From positions 1,490,796-1,554,795 of the forward strand of contig MU270018.1 of NCBI GenBank assembly GCA_021432635.1: a DNA stretch of 64,000 nt, given 5' to 3'. Source of the DNA: Thozetella sp. PMI_491. Its lineage: Eukaryota; Ascomycota; Sordariomycetes; Chaetosphaeriales; Chaetosphaeriaceae. The translations under genes were made by a program, and so were the position numbers. Positions 1 through 10,912 of this stretch are shown piece by piece. Positions within the stretch are counted from its first letter, which is position 1. Every line of letters begins with the position of its first letter. Below the pieces are notes generated by a model. The model was not told where the DNA came from. It ran no database searches and worked only from the letters and a program-made list of their open reading frames with translations.

Positions 1-587
1 GGTTCAAACTCATTTCGATGCCAATTATTTCTGCACCGGGATATTTAATGTTGAGATGGCTTAGGGGATCTGAGTCAATAATGATTGTATATGGTGACTC
101 AAACAACCCCTGGCGGCAATGGATGCAGAGCTGATGTTAACCGGGGGGGGGGGGGGCCTGCAGGAGCCTTGCAGAAAGCAGCACTGTTTTAGAGGGATAA
201 AAAGGGGATCGTTCTCGCGTCACTAGTACCGGCTGAACAGCTTACGGAGTGTATCCAACGCGGATAGAAATTGGGCCGTCGCTTCCAAGGATAGAGGGAC
301 GGAGAGTCATGACCAACCATTGTCTAAAGAGAGTCAAAAACATAGCAGTGGATTGATATCAATCTACAACTCGGAATTCCAAAGCCAATACGCATCCGCG
401 AATCAATTAGATAGGTACATGCCCACCCACCGTCGACAATGCAAGATGAGCTAGGGTCCTTCTCTGCCTCGTTCCTCGAAGCTCGCATGGTCTTCTTACC
501 ACGCACGAGTGGGATTTATGGGTGCTGACTTGACACGGAAGTCGATCCAGAGGGGTCGAGGTTGCTGGTTACTCTGCCGAAGCGTGT
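1..587. other. intergenic, 3' flank of VMA2
   Basis: No gene is recognised here. The stretch contains a run of about 13 G at 141-155 and otherwise unremarkable sequence. Short open frames show no family resemblance. The right part should contain the 3' UTR of the V-ATPase gene, which ends at 588 on the minus strand. Confidence 0.6.
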
Positions 588-2433
588 TTACGCATCGATC
601 AGGCTCCCCTCCTGCGGAGCCGTATCCCGAGTGTCCTTGGTGGGCGCCTTGCCCTTGCCCTTGCGTTCTGACGTCCGCGAATAATACTCGTCAATGATGT
701 CCTTCGGGATACGGTTGAGCATGTCCTTGCGGTAGATACGCAGGAGGCTCCAGGCGAGGTCGAGCGACTCATAGATCGTGCGACCCTCGTACGGGCCCTG
801 GTTGATGAAGGTGCGCTCGAACTTGTCAAGGAACTCGAGCGAAAGCTTGTCCTCGGGCGACAGGGCCTCCTCGCCGACCACGGCCTTCATCGCGGCCGCG
901 TCACGGCCCACAGCGTACTTGGCGTACAGCTGGTTGGACACATCACCATGGTCCTCGCGGGTCATGCCCTCGCCGATCGCAGACTTCATGAGACGAGAGA
1001 GCGACGGCAACACGTTGATGGGCGGGTAGATGTTGCGGCTGTACAGACCACGGTCGACGAAGATCTGGCCCTCCGTGATGTATCCTGTCAAGTCCGGGAT
1101 GGGGTGCGTGATGTCGTCGTTCGGCATGGTCAGGATAGGAATCTGCGTGATGGATCCATTGCGCCCAGCGACACGACCAGCTCGCTCGTAGATAGTCGAC
1201 AGATCAGTGTACATGTAACCGGGGAAACCACGACGACCCGGCACTTCTTCTCGGGCCGCCGAGACCTCACGGAGAGCATCGCAGTAGGCGGACAGGTCCG
1301 TGAGAATGACAAGGACGTGCTTCTCAAGCTGGTAGGCGTAGTATTCGGCGGTCGTGAGGGCGAGACGCGGGGTGATGATGCGCTCGATTCTGCGCTTTTG
1401 TCAGCGACATCCCCGCGGGAGGCGACCTAGGGGGACTTACGTAGGATCATTGGCGAGGTTGAGGAAGAGTGTCGTGCGCTCCAAGCTGCCGTTCTCCTCG
1501 AAGTCGCGGGTGAAGAAGCGGGCCGTTTCCAGGTTGACACCCATGGCAGCGAAGACAATCGAGAAGTTCTCCTCATGACCGTCGTGAACACTCTTGCTAG
1601 TGACGCCCTCGCGCTTCACCAAGCCGGCTTGCCGGCAAATCTGAGCAGCAATCTCGTTGTGCGGGAGACCGGCAGCAGAGAAGATGGGGATCTTTTGGCC
1701 ACGCGCGATCGAGTTCATGGTGTCGATGGCCGAAATACCGGTTGAGATCATTTCTTCGGGGTAGACCTAAAGCGGATCAGCGAGCTTGGTTGTCGGCGAC
1801 GGGATCGCAGGAGAGCTCACGCGAGAATAGGGGTTGATGGGACTGCCGTTGATGTCCAAGAACTCCTCAGCAAGCACCTTCGGGCCCTTGTCGATCGCTC
1901 GTCCTGAACCGTCAAAGATGCGCCCCAGCATATCCTCTGAGACGCCGAGCTTCAGGCTTTGCCCGGTCAACTCGACCCTCGTCTAGGAGCTCGTTAGCCC
2001 TCAATCGTCGTTCGTCCGACTATTTCCCTCACCTTCTTCACATCGATTCCTGCGGTGCCTTCGAAGACCTGTCGACTGTGTCAATGATGTTGCTTCGGTG
2101 CCCTAGATGTATCGGATACGGTACCTGAACGACGGCCCGGTTGCCTGGCGAGAATCAGTTAGCCCGCGTCATGTCTGTTCCCCAACTGGAGAGGCATACC
2201 TCGAGCCTCCAAGACCTGGCCAGATCGCTCCGTTCCATCGGGAAGCGTCAGAGTGACAATCTCATTGAAGCGCGGGAATTTGACCTAGAGTATCTGTCAG
2301 CTCGGGCCAGCCCGCTGGGTGGTCGCAGGGCACCGACGTTGTCGAGGATAACCAGAGGTCCGTTGACACCGCTGACGGTGTTGTACTGGATTCTGGGCTT
2401 GACGGTGTACGAGTACTCCCGAGGGTCGCTCAT
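588..2433 (-). CDS. VMA2: V-type proton ATPase subunit B (non-catalytic, V1)
   Basis: Subunit B of the V1 head of the vacuolar H+-ATPase, which with the catalytic A subunits forms the A3B3 hexamer that acidifies vacuoles and Golgi. Seven exons are proposed: 2433-2338, 2284-2200, 2144-2125, 2068-2033, 1982-1821, 1766-1441 and 1389-588, giving 508 residues, the usual family length. All junctions use GT..AG and keep frame. The start MSDPREYS is the only ATG consistent with the family N terminus ([22 protein letters not shown]). Diagnostic blocks are [34 protein letters not shown] and the [21 protein letters not shown] region, ending PQEGSLIDA as in Neurospora vma-2. Exon 3 is only 20 nt. The gene diverges from CWC27 with 559 bp between the starts. 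Identification is secure; the microexon boundaries are the least certain part. Confidence 0.96.
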
Positions 2434-2992
2434 CGTGAATGCTTTGCCGTCTGGCCGGAGGGTGGGTTAAGAACTAATTCGAAGCTCGAGGCCAGCTCTG
2501 CAGGCAGCTAGGAACGTAGGCGAGGCAGATCTCGGAGTCGAATTATGGGGTGTCGGCGTTGGGGGGGTGGATGGGTCAGGAGGTCGAGGGAAGCTATTGT
2601 GTTTTCTGGTAGCAAGCTCCAAGCAGGCGGCAGGGTGTAACCAGCCCCGCTGTACCGCTGTACTGTACCGTTTCGCACCGCCATGCTAGGCCCGGGTTAG
2701 CGGTAAACACGTCATTCCTGGCTCGAGTGTTCTGCCTAAGCGCATGTCAGACCTCTATCCCCGGTCGAATTATCGCCCGGTTAGCTGCATTTTCCTGCCC
2801 CACTCGAATCGATTCGACCTGGAGCTCCCAGCTTCGGCTTCCATCTGCATGCAACATTCTGGAGCTCCAGACACGGGGTCAAATCGATCCGGCGGCGTGA
2901 AGCTTAGCGGTGCGACGAATAGGCCTCCCATCCGAGCCGCTCGGGTCTGCCGGCGAAATCTGCCGTAGTTCTCGGCGCACAGCTCGTCAACC
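2434..2992. promoter_or_regulatory. divergent VMA2 / CWC27 intergenic promoter
   Basis: This 559-bp gap lies between two start codons pointing away from each other and must hold both promoters. No TATA box or well-defined factor site stands out. A repeated GTACCGCTGTACTGTACCG stretch lies near 2650-2670. The call rests on geometry only. Confidence 0.5.
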
Positions 2993-4579
2993 ATGTCGAC
3001 AATATACAATCTCGAGCCGCAGCCGACGGCCTCTGCCATCATCCACACGACCCAGGGTGAGATCGAGGTCGAGCTGTTTGCGAAGCAAACCCCCCTCACC
3101 TGTCGCAACTTCCTTCAGCTAAGCCTCGATGGCTATTACGACAACACCGTCTTCCATCGCCTTGTCCCGGGCTTCATCCTGCAAGGAGGCGATCCGACGG
3201 GTACAGGCAATGGCGGCGAGTCAATCTACGATGGAGGGGCGCTCAGCGACGATCTGGATCCGTGGCCCATGGACCAGAGGAGGGGAAAGAACGCCGGTCC
3301 TCAGGGCGTGAACTTCAAGGATGAGTTCCACTCGAGGTTGAAGTTCAACCGGAGGGGGCTGCTAGGCATGGCGAACGAGAGCACCCCCGACACCAACAGC
3401 AGCCAATTCTTCTTCACACTCGGCAAGGCAGAGGAGTTGACAAATAAAAACACCCTTTTCGGTCGGGTGGCTGGCGACACTATCTACAATCTAGCAAAAA
3501 TGGGAGAGGCGGAAGTTGAGGACGGCGGGGAGCGGCCGCTCTATCCCGTCAAGATCACGCACGTGGAGATTTTGAATAACCCTTTCGAAGGTATGACGAG
3601 GAGGGAGAAGGTGGCTCGAAAAATCGCACCCGCGGCCCCGGCAGCCGACAAGAAGCGAAAGAAGCCAAAGGCCGGCAAGCAGTTGCTGAGTTTTGGCGAC
3701 GAGGAGGGCGATATGGGCGACATCCCAGTGCGTAAAAAGGCCAAGTTTGACTCAAGAATCGTTGTGGATCTGGAGGAGGAGAAACCAGTCGCAAAAGAGA
3801 AGCTCGCCAAGGGTTCGACGTCGGAGAAGGCCAAGGCTATTAAGAAGGAGAGCAAGACAGCAAAGCCTGCGGAAGAGGCACCCAAAGTCTCAAGCCCGCC
3901 GCCTCCGCAAAGACAGAAGAAGACGGACAAGGGACGCAGAAATCCACCGTCCGATGAAGAGTCGATTTCTGAGCCCGAAGAGCCAGCAAAGAAGTCGGCA
4001 TTAGAGCAAACCAACGCGGAAATCGCAGCACTAAAGGCCTCCATGAGACGCACCGCCCACACGGAGCCGGTCAAGGAGGAGAAGAAGTCGGCGCTCGAAC
4101 AGCTCATCCCAGAAAATGCAACACGTGGACGCAAACTCAAGCCAGGCCGTGGGATCACGGCAAAGGAGGAGCAGAAGTCGCTAGACTTCCTCCGGGCTTT
4201 CAAGTCAAAGCTCGAACAGGCGCCGGCAGAGAAAGATAATGCAGCAGCTGCTTCAGACAAGACGGACAGTGGAAAGGGCAAAGACATAGAGGACGAGGCC
4301 GATGTGTGCGACCTGCATTTCATTGCCAATTGCCAGAGCTGCCAGGCCTGGGACAAGAAGGAGGGGGAGGAGAGCGACGATGAGGGCTGGATGTCTCACA
4401 TGCTGAGCTTTGCCGCGGACAAGCTGGGGAAGGACCTCAGCTACAGGAAGAAGGCCGAGGAAGAGCTTGTGGTCATTGACCCGCTCGAGAAGGCCCGCAC
4501 GCTGAAGGAGGAGAAAAAAGCGTCGAGAGACGCCCGGACCAAGGGATCCGGGAGAGCCTGGGACCAGGGACGGCAATAG
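2993..4579 (+). CDS. CWC27: spliceosome-associated cyclophilin Cwc27 (PPIase-like)
   Basis: Cyclophilin-fold protein of the spliceosome (Cwc27/SDCCAG10 family), 528 residues in one uninterrupted exon. Residues 1-200 are the cyclophilin domain: FHRLVPGFILQGGDPTGTG (R56 equals the CypA catalytic Arg), GLLGMAN and SSQFFFTL. The position of CypA Trp121 is Glu148, the substitution known in human CWC27, which is associated with lack of isomerase activity, so a scaffold role is likely. The insert around residues 84-107 is typical of the family. The remainder is low-complexity Lys/Glu-rich with nuclear signals (KKRKKPK near 220), and a conserved tail near 440-510 contains DLHFIANCQSCQAWD. The start ATG sits in an ACC ATG context. 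It diverges from VMA2, and a second spliceosomal cyclophilin lies about 5 kb downstream beyond HSF1. Confidence 0.95.
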   Translation: MSTIYNLEPQPTASAIIHTTQGEIEVELFAKQTPLTCRNFLQLSLDGYYDNTVFHRLVPGFILQGGDPTGTGNGGESIYDGGALSDDLDPWPMDQRRGKNAGPQGVNFKDEFHSRLKFNRRGLLGMANESTPDTNSSQFFFTLGKAEELTNKNTLFGRVAGDTIYNLAKMGEAEVEDGGERPLYPVKITHVEILNNPFEGMTRREKVARKIAPAAPAADKKRKKPKAGKQLLSFGDEEGDMGDIPVRKKAKFDSRIVVDLEEEKPVAKEKLAKGSTSEKAKAIKKESKTAKPAEEAPKVSSPPPPQRQKKTDKGRRNPPSDEESISEPEEPAKKSALEQTNAEIAALKASMRRTAHTEPVKEEKKSALEQLIPENATRGRKLKPGRGITAKEEQKSLDFLRAFKSKLEQAPAEKDNAAAASDKTDSGKGKDIEDEADVCDLHFIANCQSCQAWDKKEGEESDDEGWMSHMLSFAADKLGKDLSYRKKAEEELVVIDPLEKARTLKEEKKASRDARTKGSGRAWDQGRQ

Positions 4580-6072
4580 ACAGCGTAGATAGCAAAGTAG
4601 CGGCTGCAACACGAGATACCCCCTAGGAACAAGGCAAGATCGTGCCTGGGCCCGCGCTTTCCCGCCTGCACTTACGAGGGGCTCCATGGTCTCTGTTTGC
4701 TTGTATGTTGTCTGCTTGCCATTGCCATGCAGCTGCAAGCATGGTCGGAGGTTTCGTCCGTGTCTTGCTGCCGGGCTCTGCCGGGGTCCCACTCGTAGGC
4801 TTTGATGACGCTGCGACACAACGGCTTGCAGGAAGCAAGTGGCAGGACATGCAAGGCCAACAAGGCATAGAAGCCCCTCTGCCGGGCTACAATGCGAACT
4901 ACATGGGTGCGGATCGAAACGGTGTTAGGCCTTCTGCAGCCATGATGCAATAATTTTTTCTTCTTCTTCCACGGCTGCTGTCGAACAGGGGGAGGCCGAG
5001 CTTGTATGTAGGCGGCTCTAGGCCGATGTGTTACAGTACTTTGCTGTCCGGAGACTGGCAGGCTAGGCAGGTAGGCAGATAGGCAGGTAGGCAAGCGAGG
5101 CAAGTAGGCAGGCCGAGCCGCTATCCCAAATTCCCCACACGTGGGATGCTTATCGCTGGCGCTGCTGATTGGCCAAGCAAGCGAGGGTCGAAGCTATCGG
5201 CCGCGGACTAACAAATCAACCCACTATGATGCATTCTGTAGCCTCTCCATCAAGGACTCGGAGTCCTTGAAAGGCCACGAACGCACTTCCGACGCCACGA
5301 AACCCTCAAACAATCGCCCCGTCGAATCTCTAGCAGGAATAGGTAGCACTGTGCGACCCGACACTCTACACCCCCACCGGCGACCAGGCTGCCCGCACAG
5401 CCGGAAGCGCGGACCAACTCGCGAGACACCGCTGGCGCAAAACGTCGAAAAGGCAGAAAAGAGCGCCGGGCGAGGCTCCCAACAGCCGCGCCATTGATAG
5501 CTTTCATCTGCCCCGAGACAGCTGCCTGGTCCTTTGCGAGCAGCGACGCCTCATAGCGATTCTCTGGCCCAGCGACAATCCATCTTTGATTCCGTTGTCT
5601 CACCCGTCCGCCTTTGCCTCTCACCGCGACAGGAGCATCTTGGGATCGACCCCAGCTTCAGTCTTCGTTCGCTGACTCAGGTCACCCGTCTTTCAGCCTT
5701 CGATCCTCGGCTGCTGCAAGAGGTTATATACCCAGCATCAGCGCGACTCTAAACACCTGTCTCGCTGCCGCTGGAACCTCCGCCTGCCGCCTGCCGCCCG
5801 ACGAACACGTTCTGAGCGTTGCGGAGACTCCCACCGCCGACCCGACCGCGTCCGAATCAACCGCGCATCATTCCCAGCGGTACGACGCCAGCACAGAGGA
5901 ATACCATTCTGCTGTTGTTGGGAGAAGCGCCGCCACAGAACGCTGGGCCTAGCTCCTCCGAGACCATCGTACCCCGGAGCTGCCTGCGAACCAGCCGCAT
6001 TGTCTTCACAGGTGCTCGCGAGAAACCGACCGCACGCCTGTCCTCCAAGTCGGTGCCGGGTAAACCGACTGC
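4580..6072. promoter_or_regulatory. long intergenic region / HSF1 leader
   Basis: This 1.5-kb gap covers the 3' end of CWC27 and the promoter and 5' leader of HSF1. A degenerate microsatellite of AGGCAGGT-like units runs at about 5057-5115. An inverted CCAAT box (GATTGGCC) lies at about 5168. I found no clear nGAAnnTTCnnGAAn heat-shock element. Small upstream open frames exist but none looks coding. Confidence 0.45.
5057..5115. repeat. degenerate AGGCAGGTA microsatellite
   Basis: The motif GGCAGGTA or a one-base variant (AGGCAGATAGGCAGGTAGGC) repeats about seven times between the CWC27 stop and the HSF1 leader. It is visible by eye and has no coding meaning. Confidence 0.75.
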
Positions 6073-8371
6073 ATGTACAGTTACCCTTCTGTTATGTCAG
6101 CTCCAAATTCTCGGAAGCGACCAGCTCCAGGCACCCTCCCCCTCGGGCAGATTTCCCCGATGCAGCAATCATTCAGCACGGCCCAGCCAGACCAGAGGCA
6201 AATATGGACGGCAGGCGCCGGGGCGAGAGTAGGGCCGGACGGAGCCGGCTTTGGTGATGCCGGGGCGAGGAACGTGAACCAATACGGAGCCATGATGTCG
6301 CCGCTGCAGAACGCAAACAACCAGTTTAGCCAAGCAGTGCCATCGTCCATGGCCCTAGCGCGCCGCGGCATCAACCAAGCACTTGTCCCCTCCGGAGCCC
6401 GCTCGTTTGACCCAAGCTCTGATTCTTGGGCGGGCTTCCCTGATGGTACAGGCCCCTTCCTCCCAGGAAGTGAACCGACGGAAGAAAACGACAGCATCGA
6501 GGCTCTCGAGGAACGGGCCAAGAGAGTGATGCGTGAGGCCGGTGCTAACAAAAAGTCTATCCCTCCTTTCGTCCAGAAGCTTGCCAGGTGAGTCGAGAAT
6601 GCTTGTTGCAGCTCCATTCGATCCCCCCCTTGCTCACCTGCGGTCATTGACTCGTCCCAGTTTCCTGGAGTCGTCGCAAAACACGGAGTTGATCCGATGG
6701 AACGATGCCGGCGATGGCTTCATCGTTCTCGACGAGGACGAGTTCGCGCGCAAGTTGATCCCGGAGCTGTTCAAGCACAACAACTATGCCTCGTTCGTGC
6801 GCCAGCTCAACATGTATGGATTCCACAAGAGAGTTGGCCTATCAGACAACTCGATGAAAGCGAGTGAGCGCAAGAACAAGGCACCCAGCGAATATTACAA
6901 TCCCTACTTTCGGCGTGGTCATCCCAACTTACTCTGGCTGATCAACAAGCCCAAGAGCGGGGGAAAGAAGAAATCAAAGAAGGACGAGAACGAACCTGGT
7001 AGCGACGACGACGGTGCCGAGGAAATATTTGCCAGCGGCGCTGTCAACAACCCCAACAGTGCAGGGGAGGTGGCTCCCCTCCAGAAGAAAGACATCATCC
7101 AGGTCAAGTCGCAGCTGGAGAAGCTCCAGCAGCAACAGAGTACTATCTCGGCGATGCTGGGCCAGATGCGTAAGGAGCACACCCAGCTCTTCCAGCAAGC
7201 CCTCGCCTTTCAGGATCAGCACAACCGCCACGAGAACTCGATCAACGCTATTCTGAACTTCTTGGCCAACGTATTTAGAAAATCGTTGGAGGAGCAGGGC
7301 GGCGCTCAGAGCGTCCAGGAACTGCTCGCGAGCATCATCCCCACCGCTCAAGGCCACGGCCCAACGCAGTTGCCGCAACACGGAAGCGTGGTGGACCTCG
7401 GCGACCTGTTCAACCGACAGACGCATGCCGCCACGACGGTGAGCCCCCCAAAGCGGCCGCAACGACTGCTCCTCCCTCCCACCATGCAGGGGGGCAAGGC
7501 CACCACAGTCTCCCCCTCGAGCACTGCCCCGGCCACCCCCCAGGTGCCATTCCAAGGCCAGCCCATGGGCTCCGTCACGGAGCTGCTCGACGCGTCGCCC
7601 TCGGATACCAGTTCGCCCGCCTACATCAAGAGCGAGCTGCAGTCCAACCCACAGCAAGGCATGATGAAGATCATCCAGGACACCAACGCGAGCATCAACC
7701 CGGCCGCCCATCTCGACCTCCCCAACGTCGCGGCTAACACCGCAGCCACCTTGACGAGTGATCAGCGAGCCAAAATGCTAGACATCATGTCCGGCTCGGC
7801 CGCCGCCTCCAACCCCGCTATACCTGCGACCAGCCCGCCCCCGCCCTCCGGGCTCGGCCAGAACACGAACACTTCGCTGTCGCCCATCCTGTCGTCTTTG
7901 CCGCCTCCGAACCTCCAGGCCCTACAGGTCAGCAGTGATCACCTCGACGCCCTGCAGCGCCTGACAGATGGAACCGCTAATGGGATCGCCGAACTGACCA
8001 ACATACTCGGCCCCCTGAGTCCTTCGGGTAAGATTCCTGGCTTAGACCCTCATGGCAACCCCAACGCAGGCTACTTCGACAACGTCGAGTTTGACCAATT
8101 CCTCGACAATAATGCCTTCTCAGACCTCAACTACGACCCTAGCTTTGTGACACCCACCCTCAGCGGCGCCGACGGCGAAGATTTCAACTTCAGCCTGGAC
8201 GGTGGTCAGGAATACGCCGGTTCTGGCGGCCTTGGGATCGGTTTCGAGCCCGGAAAGGTGCTGGAGGCTACCGACACGCCCAGCCCTACAGGCACGGAGG
8301 AGTTTAGAGATGCCGGTCAGCCCTCCCAAAATAGCCCCGAGCGTGGTGTGAAGCGTCGGCGCCGGGGATGA
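6073..8371 (+). CDS. HSF1: heat shock transcription factor HSF1
   Basis: Master activator of heat-shock genes, binding nGAAn repeats as a trimer. Two exons, 6073-6587 and 6661-8371 (73-bp phase-2 intron, GTGAGT..CCCAG), give 741 residues. The intron splits the DNA-binding domain exactly inside FVQKLA/SFLESS, so the single-frame readings of either exon are incomplete. The domain spans residues about 163-268, with NNYASFVRQLNMYGFHKR as the recognition-helix region. A basic KKKSKK stretch follows, then the HR-A/B coiled coil at about 313-377 (QVKSQLEKLQQQQ onward). The long N-terminal extension of about 160 residues and the proline/glutamine/acidic C-terminal half are usual for fungal HSF1. The protein ends in a basic VKRRRRG. 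The start is the first in-frame ATG; MSAPN eight codons on is possible. Confidence 0.95.
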
Positions 8372-9136
8372 AGAGCAGTAACAGGCTTTGGTTTGCTTTC
8401 GCGGTAGATACCGCCGCCGGTGGGCCGTGAGAACTGGGACTCGTTCTGTTTATCCTGGTATTGGAGGTGCATGCTTTGGGAAGGCGGAGTGGCTCCGTGG
8501 CACAGGCGCTTAGACTGGGACCGGTTGGAGGCTGGAGGGGGCGTGTGGGGTTCACATGATTTCATGATCACAGAGAGTAGAGCAATATGGAGGGCAGCGG
8601 TTGAGTCGCGATACAAAAACAGGAGGCAGGCATGGATTGAGTGGATTTTTATTTCTTTTCTCGTTGACGGATGGACTCGATGGGTAGACGTCCTCCGGTC
8701 GGTTGGCTCTGGTCCTGCTTTCTGCGCCCCGTCCTGGGGTCTGTATCTATGTAGACTGCCTAGACACCGGGACCTCAAATAGCTTACATCTTGGCCCTCA
8801 CCGGGATGAAACTCGAACTTCAAGGTCAGAAACTGACAAAGTCTTTCTGGTCCTCCTCTACAGCGACCCTAGTTCCTGTCTCGCGGCTCTGCAGTCCGGG
8901 AATGGGCCCATGCCTAGCTGCCGCCACACTCTCCTGCTTTGGACTGTGCAATAGAGTACTATACAGGCAGAACAGAAGAACGGCAATATGTGACCATAGC
9001 AAAGCACGGGTTCAAGGGAGGGAACGGGACCTCTCGTCCCGATCACCATCGACTTGAAGAATCGGCTCTGGGATGCAGACGGTGCGCTTCCAGCGTCAAT
9101 TTCGGGGTCTCCCAATATCGCCTCGGCACTCTCATC
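8372..9136. other. convergent HSF1 / PPIL3-like intergenic region
   Basis: This 765-bp gap lies between two genes transcribed towards each other, so it should carry both 3' UTRs. Open frames on both strands show no recognisable protein. No structured RNA is apparent. Confidence 0.5.
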
Positions 9137-9742
9137 TCATCCTGCCAGCGGGTTCGCATGCACCGTGATCTTCTCGATCCGTGGTGGGTCCTTGGGCCGG
9201 TTCTTCTTGTCCACCTCGAGCCCCTCGAGCTTGACAAGCGTCGCAACGCTCTCGTCGCCAAGCAGGCGGCCGAAGACGGTGTTGAGGCCGTCCAGATGCG
9301 GTGCCTTGTCGAAGAGAATAAAAAACTGGCTGCCGTTGGTGCCGGGGCCCTTGTTGGCCATGCTGACCACCCCGCGCCCGTCGTGCTTGAGCTGCGGCCG
9401 GATCTCGTCCTCGAACGCCGGGCCGAAGATGGAGCGCCCGCCCTTGGGGTTCTCGGGCGGGGAAGGGTGCGCCGGTGCCCCCGTCTGCACCATGAAGCCC
9501 GGCATGAGCCGGTGGAACGGGGAGGCGTCGTAGTAGTTAGAGGCGCAGAGGGCGAGGAAGTTCTGGAGCCGCACGGTGGGTTAGCTGGGAAGCGCGGGAC
9601 GGACGCGGCGCAGACATGAACAAGCGGGGGAGGGGTCGTGGGGGAAGGTTGCGGGGGAACGGACCTCTGCGGTCTTAGGGACACTTTCGCAGAAGACCTC
9701 AATCTTGAGGTCTCCGAGGGTTGTATGGAGCGTCACAGACAT
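9137..9742 (-). CDS. PPIL3/Cyp10-type spliceosomal cyclophilin
   Basis: Small single-domain peptidyl-prolyl cis-trans isomerase of the PPIL3 (fungal Cyp10) subfamily, found with the spliceosome. Exons 9742-9665 and 9562-9137 give 167 residues, against about 161 for PPIL3. The start MSVTLHTTLGDLKIEVFCE matches PPIL3 almost residue for residue. Motifs are NFLALCASNYYDASPFHR (R44 catalytic), GFMVQTG, GVVSMANKGP and NGSQFF. The CypA Trp121 position is His115, as in PPIL3, consistent with weak cyclosporin binding. The donor is GTCCGT, weaker than its neighbours, but frame and conservation require it. The family's central GTGRGG loop is replaced by a proline-rich APAHPSPPENPKGG. The gene converges on HSF1. 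Confidence 0.93.
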
Positions 9743-10912
9743 CGTGGTGGATCGCGGTGCATGCTGGAGGAGGACTTGGGTCAGAAGAAGCTGGAGTGGG
9801 CCTGGCATAGGAACTGCATGGAGCTGTTTTCTACGAAAAGCTCCCTCTTGGGTTACATAAGCAAGCCGGGGTGGTGTACGCAACTTAGGTTCAGGGGCCA
9901 GTCAACAAAGGCACCAAGGCACCAAGTTGGCACATCAAGGTCAACCAATGCACAGGCTTTACATAGGCCTCTTTCTCCTCGCTGCCCCGTCCTTTCGCTT
10001 CCCCGGCTAAGCTCCCGAGCATATCGGGGGTCATAGCCTATCCTCGGAAAACAAACGGAACCCGCTTCCAGCCACTAGCACATGCACGTAGGAAAGACGC
10101 CGAGACGCAGTGGCAAGGTGAATGACATGATTTCCATTTGAATACTCACTAACTAGCGCAAAGCCCTTTACCCTCATCGGTACACCGACGGCCTCTCCTT
10201 GCCGCTGCTACCCTCGACCATGGAGGTTAACGCAAAGCAAAAGCGGTCCATACGTTAGAAGACTTGAAGATGGCAGTCCAAGGGACTTTCATTAAGGCTG
10301 CAAGAGCCTAGGCGCTCTCCTTTTCGAGATTACCGCCACCATCGACTGGCAGTAGCGGCCGGTCATTCTCCCCAGGCCGCTTTCTCTCGCCGTCCATTAC
10401 CACCAGGTACTCGACCTCTGCGTCTTTTTAATGGGTATCCCGCACCTTAGAAAGGATATAAAAGAAGAAGCAATGCACACGGGAGAGCGCATGCTGAAAA
10501 AGGCCTAGTCGTACACACGAGGGCGGCAAATCTGGTGGCCGGATAACAGAAACAGAAAAGGGGGTACGTAAAGGCGCAAAGAAACAAGAAATGAGAAGAA
10601 ACAGCAAAAACCAACCCGGGGTATTATCCGACCGCAGAGAAACGTCCGCCCGCCCGAGTGGAAGAGGCGACTAAGAATGAAGTACCTGAGTTGAAGAAAG
10701 CCAAATCCTCTGCCGTACAACGCCAAATGCCGCACGACCCGCCTCACCAGTTAAGTGAAAAGAGAAATTACGAAAAAAATGCCCCGTGGTGTATGAGACA
10801 TGAGGTGCAAGTCTTCAAGCGATCCGGACCAAACTGGTCAAGGCACGTAACACCAAGGAAGGTGTCCACGCTTCCGACTGGTCCTCATCTGCAAGCCAGG
10901 ATGGAATGGTGA
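9743..10912. other. intergenic region, PPIL3-like promoter and 3' flank of next gene
   Basis: About 1.2 kb separates the PPIL3-like start from the stop of the tandem-domain gene, both on the minus strand. The left portion should hold the promoter of the cyclophilin. Open frames are short with no coding character. Nothing else is recognised. Confidence 0.5.

Noticed and set aside
3541-4356. 271-codon frame antisense to CWC27
   Set aside because: Serine-rich mirror of Lys/Glu codons on the other strand; CWC27 is clearly the coding strand.
5057-5115. Regularly spaced short repeats considered as a CRISPR array
   Set aside because: No spacers; it is a degenerate microsatellite, and the organism is a fungus.
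6974-7711. 245-codon frame antisense to HSF1
   Set aside because: Leu/Gly-rich shadow of a GC-rich coding region with no family motif.
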